This document shows positions 14,556 to 22,718 of a stretch of 23,984 nt of DNA, in pieces. This stretch comes from JBMOKU01 sp049324315 (GTDB lineage: Bacteria > Bacillota > Clostridia > Peptostreptococcales > Thermotaleaceae). Below the pieces are notes generated by a model. It worked only from the letters and a program-made list of their open reading frames with translations. It did no database searches and was not told the origin of the DNA. The position numbers and the translations under genes are program-made. Within the stretch, counting starts at the first letter, position 1. Every line of letters starts with the position of its first letter. The stretch lies in the NCBI GenBank assembly GCA_049324315.1, contig JBMOKU010000006.1, forward strand, positions 1 through 23,984, in the 5' to 3' direction.

Positions 14556-14607
14556 GGAGGTACTAAAACCATCCACATGGCTCCGCTAGCTTTAGCATGG
14601 GGACCTC

Positions 14608-16107
14608 CTATGATAGGCTGCAGATGAAGCGTTGAAATGCCTCAATTCCTTGAGTATTCTGTTTAAACACGCCTGCATCTGTCAATACTCTTTCAAACTT
14701 CTTTCCAACTTCAAATTTCAGTATTTCACCAAAATCAGCATTACGATCCCGATACTTTTCTTTCAACGCTTCGAACCATTCTTGATGTTTTATTAGGTCA
14801 TCATGCTCATAGATGCTCTTACTGCCTTGAAGACATTCCTTCAATAGTTCCAGCTCATCCTTTAATCTGGCGGGCAGTACTGCAAGACCCATTACCTCGA
14901 TGAGCCCTATATTTTCCTTCTTGATATGATGCACATCCTGATGTGGATGGAAAATACCCAATGGATGCTCCTCACTGGTTCGATTGTTCCTAAGCACCAG
15001 GTCCAATTCAAATTTACCATCCTTGAATCGTGCGATCGGCGTGATGGTGTTATGGGGCTCATCTTTCGTATAGCTAAGGATACCCATACTTTCATCACTG
15101 TATTGTTTCCATCCATCAAGAATTTGACTGCCTAGTTCTACCAATCGGTGCCTTTTTTCACTTCGAATACGAATAACGGATAAGGGCCATTTTACGATAC
15201 CCACTTCTACATCTTCAAACCCCTGTATCATCATCTCTTTTAAGATAGGGGCCATCGCCATGGCGAATTGATAATTTCCACCCTGAAAATGATCATGGGA
15301 TAGAATAGATCCACCCACAATAGGCAAATCCGCATTAGACCCAATAAAGTAATGGGGAAATTTCTCTACAAACTCCAGCAATCTTTCAAAGGTTATTCCA
15401 GAAATCTTCATGGGCTCATGATTTCCTTTAAAGATAATGGAGTGTTCATCATAATAGACATAGGGAGAATATTGCAGAAACCAATCTTCCTCACATAAAG
15501 TAATGGGGATAACCCTATGATTTTGTCTTGCAGGATGATTAATGCGTCCTGAGTATCCTTCATTTTCCTTACACAACAAACATTTTGGATAGGAGGATGA
15601 CTTCAAGTTTTTCGCTGCAGCTATGGCCTTAGGATCTTTTTCCGGCTTTGCCAGATTGATGGTTATTTCCAGTTCGCCATACTCAGTATTCGCCTTCCAT
15701 CGCAAGTCCTTTTTTGTTCTCTCTATTCGAATATAATTTGAAGCCTTAGCCATATGATAGTAGTAGCTTGTTGCCAACTCCGGTGTAACATGATAATTTT
15801 CATAAAACTTTTTAATCACTTCACTGGGTCGTGGCATTAAACAGTCCATGATCTTTGTATCAAAAAGGTCACGATACGTAACGGTGTTCTCCTGAAGTAT
15901 CCCATGCTCATAGGCATAATCCAAAAGTCGATCTAAAATAGGCTGTGGGCTATCTAACAACTCTTTTTCTATTTCAAAGTCTTCATACTCATCAAGAAGT
16001 AAAACCTCTAAAATTTTGTTTCTTGCATAGATTTCGTCTTCCATATGAATAAGGCCTTGGTCAATTCCGTAATGAATAAGGCGCTTGATTTCTCTACAAA
16101 CATTCAC
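14608..16107 (-). CDS. galT: UDP-glucose-hexose-1-phosphate uridylyltransferase, class II
   Basis: A 499-residue enzyme that exchanges UMP between UDP-glucose and galactose-1-phosphate, the middle step of the Leloir pathway. Its length and sequence fit the Firmicute class II GalT, unlike the ~350-residue class I enzymes. Recognisable stretches are 'CLLCKENEGYSGRINHPARQNHR' (about 180-202, conserved Cys pair), 'GGSILSHDHFQGGNY' and 'HPHQDVHHIKKENIGLIEVMGLAVLPARL'. The start is GTG with AAGGAG ten bases upstream, the AAGGAG overlapping the end of galE; the gap is 14 bp, so the two genes form one operon. Confidence 0.95.
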   Translation of the reverse strand: MNVCREIKRLIHYGIDQGLIHMEDEIYARNKILEVLLLDEYEDFEIEKELLDSPQPILDRLLDYAYEHGILQENTVTYRDLFDTKIMDCLMPRPSEVIKKFYENYHVTPELATSYYYHMAKASNYIRIERTKKDLRWKANTEYGELEITINLAKPEKDPKAIAAAKNLKSSSYPKCLLCKENEGYSGRINHPARQNHRVIPITLCEEDWFLQYSPYVYYDEHSIIFKGNHEPMKISGITFERLLEFVEKFPHYFIGSNADLPIVGGSILSHDHFQGGNYQFAMAMAPILKEMMIQGFEDVEVGIVKWPLSVIRIRSEKRHRLVELGSQILDGWKQYSDESMGILSYTKDEPHNTITPIARFKDGKFELDLVLRNNRTSEEHPLGIFHPHQDVHHIKKENIGLIEVMGLAVLPARLKDELELLKECLQGSKSIYEHDDLIKHQEWFEALKEKYRDRNADFGEILKFEVGKKFERVLTDAGVFKQNTQGIEAFQRFICSLS

Positions 16108-16121
16108 AGATAAATCACTCC

Positions 16122-17111
16122 TTACTTTTCAAATCCACTGGGATGGTTTTTGTGCCATTTCCATGCCGATGCAATAATAGCTTCAATGTTCGGATAGTTT
16201 GGTCTCCAGTTTAATTCCTCTTGTGCCTTCTTACTGGAAGCCACAAGCTTTGAAGGATCTCCCAGTCTTCTTTCACTGATGACTGCAGGAATCGGGTGAC
16301 CTGTTACTGTTCTTGCCGCTTCGATGATTTCCTTAACGGAAAAACCTTCTCCGATCCCCAGATTATAAACGGTACTGTCAGCACCATCACGAAGTTTGTT
16401 CAGCGCCAGGATATGGGCATCTACCAAGTCCATCACATGGATATAATCGCGAATGCAGGTACCATCATGGGTATCATAATCGTCACCAAAAACCATGATG
16501 TGCTGTCGCTGATTCAACGGAACCTGCAGCACCAATGGTATCAAATGGGTTTCAGGATGATGCTCCTCCCCGATCAGCGCACTTTCATGGGCTCCTGCCA
16601 CATTAAAATAACGCAGGGAAATATATTTCAATCCGTAGGCTTTGTCTGCCCACTTCATCATTTTCTCCATTGCCAGCTTTGTTTCTCCATAGGGATTGGT
16701 CGGTTCTGTCTTGTCCGTTTCTACGATAGGAATGTTTTCAGGTTCTCCATATGCTGCAGCCGTTGATGAAAATACCACTTTATGAACATGATGCTTGATC
16801 ATGGTTTCAAGCAGTACTTGCGTTCCATATACATTATTGTCATAATACGCCAAAGGTTCTGTCATACTGACACCCACCAATGAATTGGCAGCAAAATGTA
16901 TCACAGCATCAATATGATTTTCTATAAAAACTTTATCTAAAAAATCTCGATCTCGAATGTCTCCTTGATAGAATTTCGCATCTTTGTGTACTGCATTCAC
17001 GTGCCCCGTCTGTAAGTTATCAACCACGATCACATCTTCCTGTTGAGCGATCAAACCATAAACACAATGAGAACCAATGTAACCGGCACCACCACATACC
17101 AAAACTGCCAT
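16122..17111 (-). CDS. galE: UDP-glucose 4-epimerase
   Basis: A 329-residue short-chain dehydrogenase-type epimerase that converts UDP-galactose to UDP-glucose with bound NAD. The NAD-binding loop is GGAGYIGS (7-14), the catalytic Ser/Thr is near T117 in 'FSSTAAAYG', and the Tyr-Lys pair is Y141 and K145 in 'NPYGETK'. 'RYFNVAGAH' and 'CIRDYIHVMDL' are family hallmarks. GGGAGG lies seven bases before the ATG. It follows galK by 77 bp, which hold a hairpin, and precedes galT by 14 bp. Confidence 0.96.
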   Translation of the reverse strand: MAVLVCGGAGYIGSHCVYGLIAQQEDVIVVDNLQTGHVNAVHKDAKFYQGDIRDRDFLDKVFIENHIDAVIHFAANSLVGVSMTEPLAYYDNNVYGTQVLLETMIKHHVHKVVFSSTAAAYGEPENIPIVETDKTEPTNPYGETKLAMEKMMKWADKAYGLKYISLRYFNVAGAHESALIGEEHHPETHLIPLVLQVPLNQRQHIMVFGDDYDTHDGTCIRDYIHVMDLVDAHILALNKLRDGADSTVYNLGIGEGFSVKEIIEAARTVTGHPIPAVISERRLGDPSKLVASSKKAQEELNWRPNYPNIEAIIASAWKWHKNHPSGFEK

Positions 17112-17136
17112 ACATAAACCTCCCTTATATGCACAA

Positions 17137-17179
17137 CAAGAGGTAGCTTTCTATATGGAAGGGGAAATACTACCTCTTG
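17137..17179 (-). other. Hairpin between galK and galE
   Basis: CAAGAGGTAG (17137-17146) and CTACCTCTTG (17170-17179) are perfect 10-bp arms around a 23-base loop in the 77-bp galK-galE gap. No run of T follows on the minus strand, so it is not a terminator. An mRNA processing or stability role is a guess. Confidence 0.6.
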
Positions 17180-17188
17180 CAGCACCAA

Positions 17189-18352
17189 CTAAATTTGTCT
17201 AGCCCCATCACCGATGGAAGCTACATAAAAATCAGCTTTATATCCAATTCTATCTTCATATATTTTACCAACTTTTTCAATGAACATTTCAATATTTTCA
17301 TTCTGTACGAGACTGACTGTACATCCACCAAAGCCTGCTCCCGTCATTCTTGAACCGATAGCCCCATTTTCCCATGCTGCTGATACAAGGGTATCCAATT
17401 CAACGCCTGTAACCTCATAATCATCCCTCAGAGAAATATGGGAAGCATTCATTAGTTCGCCAAATTTCTCAATTTCTCCCTTATTTAGGGCTCTTACTGC
17501 TTTGATCGTTCGCTGATTCTCATATACAGCATGCTTGGCACGTTTTCTTTCATTCTCATCGGATATTAAATGTTTCTTGCTTTCAAAAATCTCTTCTGTC
17601 AAATCTCCCAGTGAAGCAATGTCTAACTCTTTTTGCATGGCTTTAAGAGCACTTTCACATTCTCTTCGTCTTTCATTATATTTTGAATCTGCTAAGCCCC
17701 GACGTTTATTGGTATTAGCAATGACGATGGAGATACCGTTTAATTTTACAGGAACATATTCATAGGTTAACGTATTTGTATCAAGCAGAATAGCATGGTC
17801 CTTTTTCCCCATACCGCATGCAAACTGATCCATAATACCACAGTTTACGCCGTTAAACTCATTCTCTGCTCTCTGGCTTAGTTTCACCATTTCAACCATA
17901 TCCGTATCTATGCGATACAGTCCCTTCAAAAGGACACTGGTTACCATTTCGATGGATGCACTGGAGGACAGTCCTGCCCCATTGGGTATGTTCCCAAAGT
18001 ATAGGACATCAAAGCCCGATTCGATATCAAAGCCTGCACTACGAAATGTTTTTACCACACCCTTTGGGTAATTTGCCCAGTCGTGACGTTCATCATAAAG
18101 CAGTGAACGGATGTCAGTTTCGATAACTCCTAAGCTTTGATAGTTTTTAGAATACATTCTAAGCTTAGAATCATTCCTTCTACGGGCAATACCATAGGTA
18201 CCAAAGCTCAATGCGCAAGGAAAAACATGGCCCCCATTATAATCGGTATGCTCACCAATTAAGTTTACCCGTCCTGGTGCAAAAAAACTTTGTATGCCAT
18301 CTTTTGCATTAAAAACTTCTATAAAGTCGTTGACTAATTGTTCTATATTCAT
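17189..18352 (-). CDS. galK: Galactokinase
   Basis: A GHMP-family kinase of about 387 residues that phosphorylates alpha-galactose at C1 with ATP. The galactokinase signature 'GRVNLIGEHTDYNGG' (about 27-41) carries the substrate-binding Glu-His-x-Asp, 'NIPNGAGLSSSAS' is the ATP loop, the catalytic Asp is in 'NCGIMDQFACGMG' and 'MTGAGFGGCTVSLV' is the third GHMP motif. The frame can start at a GTG at 18361, but the ATG at 18352 is correctly spaced from AGAGG. It follows mglC by about 50 bp and is followed by galE, making one transport and Leloir operon. Confidence 0.96.
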   Translation of the reverse strand: MNIEQLVNDFIEVFNAKDGIQSFFAPGRVNLIGEHTDYNGGHVFPCALSFGTYGIARRRNDSKLRMYSKNYQSLGVIETDIRSLLYDERHDWANYPKGVVKTFRSAGFDIESGFDVLYFGNIPNGAGLSSSASIEMVTSVLLKGLYRIDTDMVEMVKLSQRAENEFNGVNCGIMDQFACGMGKKDHAILLDTNTLTYEYVPVKLNGISIVIANTNKRRGLADSKYNERRRECESALKAMQKELDIASLGDLTEEIFESKKHLISDENERKRAKHAVYENQRTIKAVRALNKGEIEKFGELMNASHISLRDDYEVTGVELDTLVSAAWENGAIGSRMTGAGFGGCTVSLVQNENIEMFIEKVGKIYEDRIGYKADFYVASIGDGARQI

Positions 18353-18405
18353 CGTGGACACCTCTAACGTAAAGTTATATCCTCATCAAAACAGCATTTG
18401 ATGTT

Positions 18406-19446
18406 CTATTTTTTCTTAATGTATTTGCGGGTATCGATGGCTACGGCTGTAATGATAATCAAGCCTTTAATGATGTACTGCAAATATGGATTCACGCCGA
18501 TAAAGGCCAAACCATAGTTAATAACTTGGAAAATAAGAACCCCTGTAACAATCCCGGCAATCGTTCCGATACCTCCACTGAAGGAAACACCACCAACAAC
18601 GCAGGCAGCAATGGCATCCAATTCATACATATTACCGGTATTATTGGTTGCACTGCCTACACGGGCTGCCTCCAGCGATCCGGCAAATCCATATAAAACA
18701 CCGGCAAGGGTATATACAACCATAATGGTTTTTACCAGATTTACCCCGGATACTACAGCTGCTTCCGGATTTCCGCCGACAGCAAAGATATTTTTTCCAA
18801 AGCGGGTTTTGTTCCATAATACCCACATGAATAGGGTAGCAATTGCTGCATAGATGACCAGATACGGCAACATGAATCCACCAATATTAAAGCTGCCTTG
18901 CGCAAATTTCATATACCTTGGATCAAGTCCACCTATAGGTTGAGCACCATAGGGTGGGCGGTCAAAGTAAATAGAGTTCACACCATAGATGATAATCATT
19001 GTACCTAGTGTGGTAATAAACGGTGTTACCTTTAGCTTCGCAATAACAAATCCGTTAATCAATCCGAATATACCGGTAATAACAGCAACAAGCAAAATCG
19101 GCACAAAAATCGGCATCGCCGGCAAATCCGGATACATACGGTATGCATATTCCGGTGCCTGCAATAGTGATGCACTGATAACAGCAGAAAGGCCAACCAT
19201 ACGACCTGCTGATAGGTCAGTACCCTGGGTAACAATCAAGCCACCAATACCTAAAGCAATAATAATCCGGGTTGAGGCTTGCGAAAGAATATTACGGAAG
19301 TTGTTTATCGATACAAAATCCGGTGAGAAAGCGACAATGACTAATAGTATAACTAATAGAACTAAGAAGATTGCATTATTCATCATCCATGTCAGTACAT
19401 CTTTTCTTGTCATGGCTTTTAGTTTGTCAGAAATTGAACGTAACAC
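18406..19446 (-). CDS. mglC: Galactose/methyl galactoside ABC importer permease
   Basis: A membrane protein of about 346 residues of the BPD_transp_2 (RbsC/MglC) family, with roughly nine or ten hydrophobic segments. Typical stretches are 'GIGGLIVTQGTDLSAGRMVGLSA', 'FITTLGTMIIIYGV', 'GGNPEAAVVSGVNLVKT' and 'GGVSFSGGIGTIAGIVTGVLI', and 'DTRKYIKKK' closes it as in E. coli MglC. The frame reaches a GTG at 19455, but that codon sits directly on the ribosome binding site; the GTG at 19446 lies ten bases from AGGAGG and is preferred. The binding site overlaps the mglA stop (TAG-GAGGAG), so the genes are coupled. Confidence 0.95.
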   Translation of the reverse strand: MLRSISDKLKAMTRKDVLTWMMNNAIFLVLLVILLVIVAFSPDFVSINNFRNILSQASTRIIIALGIGGLIVTQGTDLSAGRMVGLSAVISASLLQAPEYAYRMYPDLPAMPIFVPILLVAVITGIFGLINGFVIAKLKVTPFITTLGTMIIIYGVNSIYFDRPPYGAQPIGGLDPRYMKFAQGSFNIGGFMLPYLVIYAAIATLFMWVLWNKTRFGKNIFAVGGNPEAAVVSGVNLVKTIMVVYTLAGVLYGFAGSLEAARVGSATNNTGNMYELDAIAACVVGGVSFSGGIGTIAGIVTGVLIFQVINYGLAFIGVNPYLQYIIKGLIIITAVAIDTRKYIKKK

Positions 19447-19460
19447 GTTGATCACTCCTC

Positions 19461-20990
19461 CTATAAGAACTTAGCTGATAAGCGTAAGATTTCTTCTTGC
19501 GTTGTTGTTTTGGTTTCAACAATTCCGGCAACCTGTCCATTACTCATTACCAGAATTCGATCTGTCACGCCAAGCAGCTCTGGCATTTCTGATGAAATCA
19601 TAATAATGCCTTTTTCTCGTTTGGCCAACTCAATCATTAATTGGTAAATCTCGTACTTCGCACCAACGTCAATCCCTCGGGTGGGTTCATCCAGCATGAG
19701 GATTTCCGGCTGTGTCAGCAGCCAACGTCCTAAAATTACTTTTTGCTGATTCCCACCGGATAAAGAACTAATCAACGTTCTTTGTGATGGTGTCTTTACA
19801 CGCATACTATCAATGACCCACTTTGTATCCTCTTTGCATTTATCTTCATCAACTAATCCATACTTTGGAAAATAACTGTCAAGATTAGCAATAATCGAAT
19901 TGAAATTAATATTTAAAATTCCAAATATCCCTGTTGAACGTCGTTCTTCCGTTACTAATGCAAAACCATTTTTAATCGCTCTTTGAGGCGAATGATTTTT
20001 AATCTCTTTTCCGTGCAAATGAACTTTTCCCGATTGTACATGTCTTATACCAAACAAAGCTTCTACAATATCTGTACGTTTTGAGCCTACCAGCCCTGCA
20101 ACGCCTAAGATTTCCCCTTTTCTCAATTCAAAGGAAACATCTTGTATAGACGGTTGATAGGTGGCTGTAAGTCCTTCCACTTTTAAGATTGTCTCCCCCG
20201 GCTTATTATCCTTTTCCGGGAAACGGTGGGTTAGATCTCGGCCTACCATCAAATTGATAATCAAATCTGTCGTTAGTTCATCAGCGGGTTTTGTTGCAAT
20301 CCACTTGCCGTCCCGCATAACCGTTACATCATCGGAGATTTGCAAAATCTCTTCCATTTTATGTGAAATGTAGATGATCCCAACACCTTTTTCCTTTAAG
20401 GCATTGATTATTTTGAACAGGTGATTAACCTCTTTCTCTGTTAGTGAAGAAGTCGGTTCATCCATAACAATAATTTTCGAATGATAAGAAACTGCCTTCG
20501 CAATCTCTACCATCTGCATTTGAGATACCGTTAGTTTTTCTGATTTTTCCCTGGGGTCTAAATGAATATCTAACTCCTCAAAGATTTTTTTTGTATCCAC
20601 ATACATTTTTTCTTCATCGACAAATAAGCCTTTTTTAGGATAACGACCAAGCCATATATTGTCCATAATATTGCGTTGTCGCACTTGATTCAATTCTTGA
20701 TGCACCATAGATACACCATTATCCAAGGCCTCTTTCGCTGAGTTGAACTTTACCTTTTTACCTTCCAGATAGATTTCACCGGCATCTTCATCATATATAC
20801 CAAATAAGCATTTCATCAGGGTTGACTTCCCAGCACCATTTTCGCCCATTAAAGCATGCACTGTGCCTGGTCGTACCCGTAACTGTACACCATCTAATGC
20901 TTTAACGCCCGGAAATTCTTTAGAAATATTGATCATTTCTAATAGATAATTTTGATTATTCTTTTTTAATTCTATATTGTTGTTATGCAT
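19461..20990 (-). CDS. mglA: Galactose/methyl galactoside importer ATP-binding protein
   Basis: A 509-residue ATPase with two fused nucleotide-binding domains, typical of sugar importers of the Mgl/Rbs type. Domain 1 (about 15-250) has Walker A GENGAGKST (49-57), signature region LTVSQMQMVEIAKAV and Walker B 'IIVMDEPTSSL'. Domain 2 (about 265-505) has the usual degenerate Walker A (GLVGSKRTDIVEA), signature 'LSGGNQQKVILGRWL' and Walker B 'ILMLDEPTRGIDVGA'. GGGGTG lies six bases before the ATG. It follows mglB after a 99-bp gap that contains a strong hairpin. Confidence 0.96.
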   Translation of the reverse strand: MHNNNIELKKNNQNYLLEMINISKEFPGVKALDGVQLRVRPGTVHALMGENGAGKSTLMKCLFGIYDEDAGEIYLEGKKVKFNSAKEALDNGVSMVHQELNQVRQRNIMDNIWLGRYPKKGLFVDEEKMYVDTKKIFEELDIHLDPREKSEKLTVSQMQMVEIAKAVSYHSKIIVMDEPTSSLTEKEVNHLFKIINALKEKGVGIIYISHKMEEILQISDDVTVMRDGKWIATKPADELTTDLIINLMVGRDLTHRFPEKDNKPGETILKVEGLTATYQPSIQDVSFELRKGEILGVAGLVGSKRTDIVEALFGIRHVQSGKVHLHGKEIKNHSPQRAIKNGFALVTEERRSTGIFGILNINFNSIIANLDSYFPKYGLVDEDKCKEDTKWVIDSMRVKTPSQRTLISSLSGGNQQKVILGRWLLTQPEILMLDEPTRGIDVGAKYEIYQLMIELAKREKGIIMISSEMPELLGVTDRILVMSNGQVAGIVETKTTTQEEILRLSAKFL

Positions 20991-21023
20991 AGGTTACACC
21001 CCATTCTATATGTCTATCTGAAT

Positions 21024-21058
21024 AAACAAGGATGCATGCCCATGATGCATCCTTGTTT
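21024..21058 (-). other. Strong hairpin between mglB and mglA
   Basis: AAACAAGGATGCAT (21024-21037) and ATGCATCCTTGTTT (21045-21058) are perfect 14-bp arms around a 7-base loop, about 30 bp after the mglB stop. On the minus strand only TTTATTC follows, a poor T tract. It therefore probably acts as a partial terminator or 3' mRNA protector, giving more binding protein than ATPase, a pattern known for binding-protein operons. Confidence 0.75.
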
Positions 21059-21089
21059 AATTTAGAAATCACATGCTAATCAATTGTTC

Positions 21090-22139
21090 CTATTTATAAG
21101 CTTCTTCAGCTACTGCTATATTTTCCTTTGTAATTCCAACATATGGTACACGTACAGCTTTCTTGTCATCCAGTTTCCATTGTGTTCCTTCTAATAAATC
21201 TTTACCATTTGCAACATTTACAGCTAAGTCTACAGTGGCCTGACCTTGATTTTTCGCGTCATTCAATACTGTACCAACCATTAGACCTGCTTTAACTTGC
21301 TCTAATGCATCTGGAATTGCATCTACACCTACAACAGGCATAAACTTATCGCCTTCAAAATATCCATTTGCCTTTAAGGAAGAAACCGCTCCCAATGCCA
21401 TTGCATCGTTGTTAGCAATAACATACTCAATCTTGTCACCATGCTTTGCCAACCAAGCATCTACTAATTCTTTACCTTTTACGCTGTCCCACATACCAGT
21501 TTGAAGCTCTAATTCTTCTACTTCAATGCCAGCATTCTTAACTTCTTCAATAACATATTTTGTACGGGCTTCAGCATCTGGATGTCCAGGCTCACCTTTT
21601 AATAATACGTATTGGATTTTACCGTCACCGTTTTTATCCCAAGTAGGATTTGCTTTCCAAGAATCAGCAACGATTTTACCTTGCATAACGCCGGATTCTG
21701 AAGAAGTAGTACCTACATACCAAGCCTTGTCATAGGTTGCCAATGCAGCAGCGTCTGGTTCTTTATTGAAGAACACAACTGGCAATCCTGCTGCTTTTGC
21801 CTTTTCAATAATTGTTGGAGCAGCTTGTGGGTCAACTAAGTTGATAGCTAATGACTTAACACCTTTTGAGATCATCATATCAACTTGCTCGTTTTGCGTA
21901 GCTTGGTTATTTTGAGAGTCATTGAGGATTACTTCTGCTTTACCTTCTGCGCCTTTTTCAATAGCACGACGTACAAATGACATGAAGTTGTCGTCAAACT
22001 TATAGATCGTTACACCAATCTTAGCTGTTTCAGCAGTTTGTTCTGCCGGTTGATCAGCTGGAGCCGGTGCCTTTTGGCCGCATGCAGCCAGTGAGAATAC
22101 AAGCGTAAGTACAAGCAAACATGTTAAAAACTTTTTCAC
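21090..22139 (-). CDS. mglB: Galactose/glucose-binding lipoprotein
   Basis: A 349-residue substrate-binding lipoprotein of the MglBAC importer. The signal peptide ends in the lipobox SLAAC with the lipidated Cys at 20, followed by a Pro/Ala-rich tether. The mature part is a Peripla_BP_4 fold: 'IGVTIYKFDDNFMSFVRRAIEK', 'LAINLVDPQAAPTIIEKAKAAGLPVVFFNKEP', 'GEPGHPDAEARTKYVIEEVK' and 'VIANNDAMALGAVSSLK' closely follow E. coli galactose-binding protein. The calcium loop 'DKNGDGKIQ' is also kept, which points to galactose/glucose rather than ribose. The start is GTG behind GAGGGGG. It is the first gene of mglBAC-galKET, with its own strong promoter and operator. Confidence 0.95.
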   Translation of the reverse strand: MKKFLTCLLVLTLVFSLAACGQKAPAPADQPAEQTAETAKIGVTIYKFDDNFMSFVRRAIEKGAEGKAEVILNDSQNNQATQNEQVDMMISKGVKSLAINLVDPQAAPTIIEKAKAAGLPVVFFNKEPDAAALATYDKAWYVGTTSSESGVMQGKIVADSWKANPTWDKNGDGKIQYVLLKGEPGHPDAEARTKYVIEEVKNAGIEVEELELQTGMWDSVKGKELVDAWLAKHGDKIEYVIANNDAMALGAVSSLKANGYFEGDKFMPVVGVDAIPDALEQVKAGLMVGTVLNDAKNQGQATVDLAVNVANGKDLLEGTQWKLDDKKAVRVPYVGITKENIAVAEEAYK

Positions 22140-22173
22140 AGATAATTCCCCCTCTTCATTTTGGATAGTTTCG

Positions 22174-22187
22174 CGAAAGCGTTTTCC
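22174..22187. promoter_or_regulatory. cre-like / LacI-type operator at the mgl promoter
   Basis: On the minus strand GGAAAACGCTTTCG (22187-22174) fits the CcpA cre consensus TGNAANCGNTNNCA except at its outer bases, with a CG centre and GAAA/TTTC arms. It lies at about +4 to +17 of the predicted mgl transcript, where a bound repressor blocks elongation. It could serve CcpA, the LacI-family protein at 10095-11093, or both. Confidence 0.65.
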
Positions 22188-22197
22188 GCTTGTTTTA

Positions 22198-22226
22198 AAT
22201 TTACTAAAATTTTAGTTGTTTGTCAA
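22198..22226 (-). promoter_or_regulatory. mglB promoter (sigma-A type)
   Basis: On the minus strand a perfect -35 TTGACA (22226-22221) and a -10 TAAATT (22203-22198) are separated by 17 bases. The spacer contains most of a perfect 14-bp palindrome, ACTAAAATTTTAGT (22203-22216), which could be a repressor site. The leader before the GTG start is about 50 bases. Confidence 0.75.
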
Positions 22227-22410
22227 TACAATTTTAAAATTTTCTGTCATATTTTTTATCTTATCTGGAGAAAATATATAATTAGTTCATTTTGCATTTC
22301 CAACACAACTCTCCATTTTTCCCTATTTTGCAATATTCTTCGACGATTTTCTTTTCAGATCAAATGCTGTACTACATAGTAACAAAACAGTTAAACAAAC
22401 TATTTTGTTA

Positions 22411-22424
22411 AGTAAACGTTTAGT
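22411..22424. promoter_or_regulatory. Distal CG-centred operator-like palindrome
   Basis: AGTAAACGTTTAGT has a perfect TAAACGTTTA core (22413-22422) with one mismatched pair outside it, typical of LacI-family operators. It is centred about 237 bp upstream of the cre-like site, so the two might support DNA looping. No promoter was seen right beside it. Confidence 0.45.
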
Positions 22425-22522
22425 AAATGAGTAATTTTTTAACCACAAATAATTACCACCATTTTTAAAAGACTCTATATAACTCACACCAGCTTTATGT
22501 CTATTTCATTTTATGACGTATT

Positions 22523-22540
22523 ATTTGTTGGACAACAAAT
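22523..22540. promoter_or_regulatory. 18-bp palindrome resembling ROK/XylR-type operators
   Basis: ATTTGTTG-GA-CAACAAAT is a perfect 8-bp inverted repeat with a 2-base centre. The GTTTGTT..CAACAAA pattern resembles operators of the ROK-family repressor XylR in Bacillus. No ROK regulator is in the window, and it lies nearly 400 bp before mglB, so its role is open. Confidence 0.35.
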
Positions 22541-22616
22541 TGATCAGTAATATTTTAATCAAGAATAATTCCATATATGATTTCCGATAGACATCTAAAG
22601 CCTCTATTTCTGTTCA

Positions 22617-22667
22617 AACAAAAAATCATAGATAGATGCAGTTCTTAAACTACATGATCTATGATTT
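22617..22667 (-). terminator. Rho-independent terminator after the HD-GYP gene
   Basis: On the minus strand AAATCATAGAT (22667-22657) pairs perfectly with ATCTATGATTT (22633-22623); an inner stem ATGTAGTT / AACTGCAT closes a TAAG loop. TTTTTTGTTTG follows. It starts about 50 bp after the stop at 22719 and separates this gene from the mgl operon. Confidence 0.8.
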
Positions 22668-22718
22668 ACTGTAATTATATAAATTTTTATGGAAGGTTCA
22701 ATATCATAAAATGCTAAA

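Larger units (their letters stand above)
22140..22718. other. Long regulatory region upstream of mglB
   Basis: This 579-bp gene-free, very AT-rich stretch holds the mgl promoter and cre-like operator (22174-22226), a second CG-centred operator-like palindrome (22411-22424), an 18-bp TTTGTTG/CAACAAA-type palindrome (22523-22540) and the terminator of the HD-GYP gene (22617-22667). Between them, 22230-22400 and 22545-22615 show no structure I can name. No tRNA-like or known riboswitch fold was recognised. Confidence 0.6.

Noticed and set aside
14391..14576. 61-residue open frame on the minus strand between galT and galM
   Set aside because: It runs through the palindromic repeats and consists of repeat-derived words; there is no convincing ribosome binding site.
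16296..16766. 156-residue open frame on the plus strand
   Set aside because: It is antisense to galE, and its composition (rich in Cys, His, Met) is that of a non-coding frame.
18989..19474. 161-residue open frame on the plus strand
   Set aside because: It is opposite mglC and carries the Ile/Thr-rich pattern expected from the reverse complement of a membrane protein.
22230..22520. Riboswitch or small RNA gene in the mglB upstream region
   Set aside because: Apart from operator-like palindromes no multi-stem fold or known riboswitch core could be recognised, and the predicted mgl leader is only about 50 bases.
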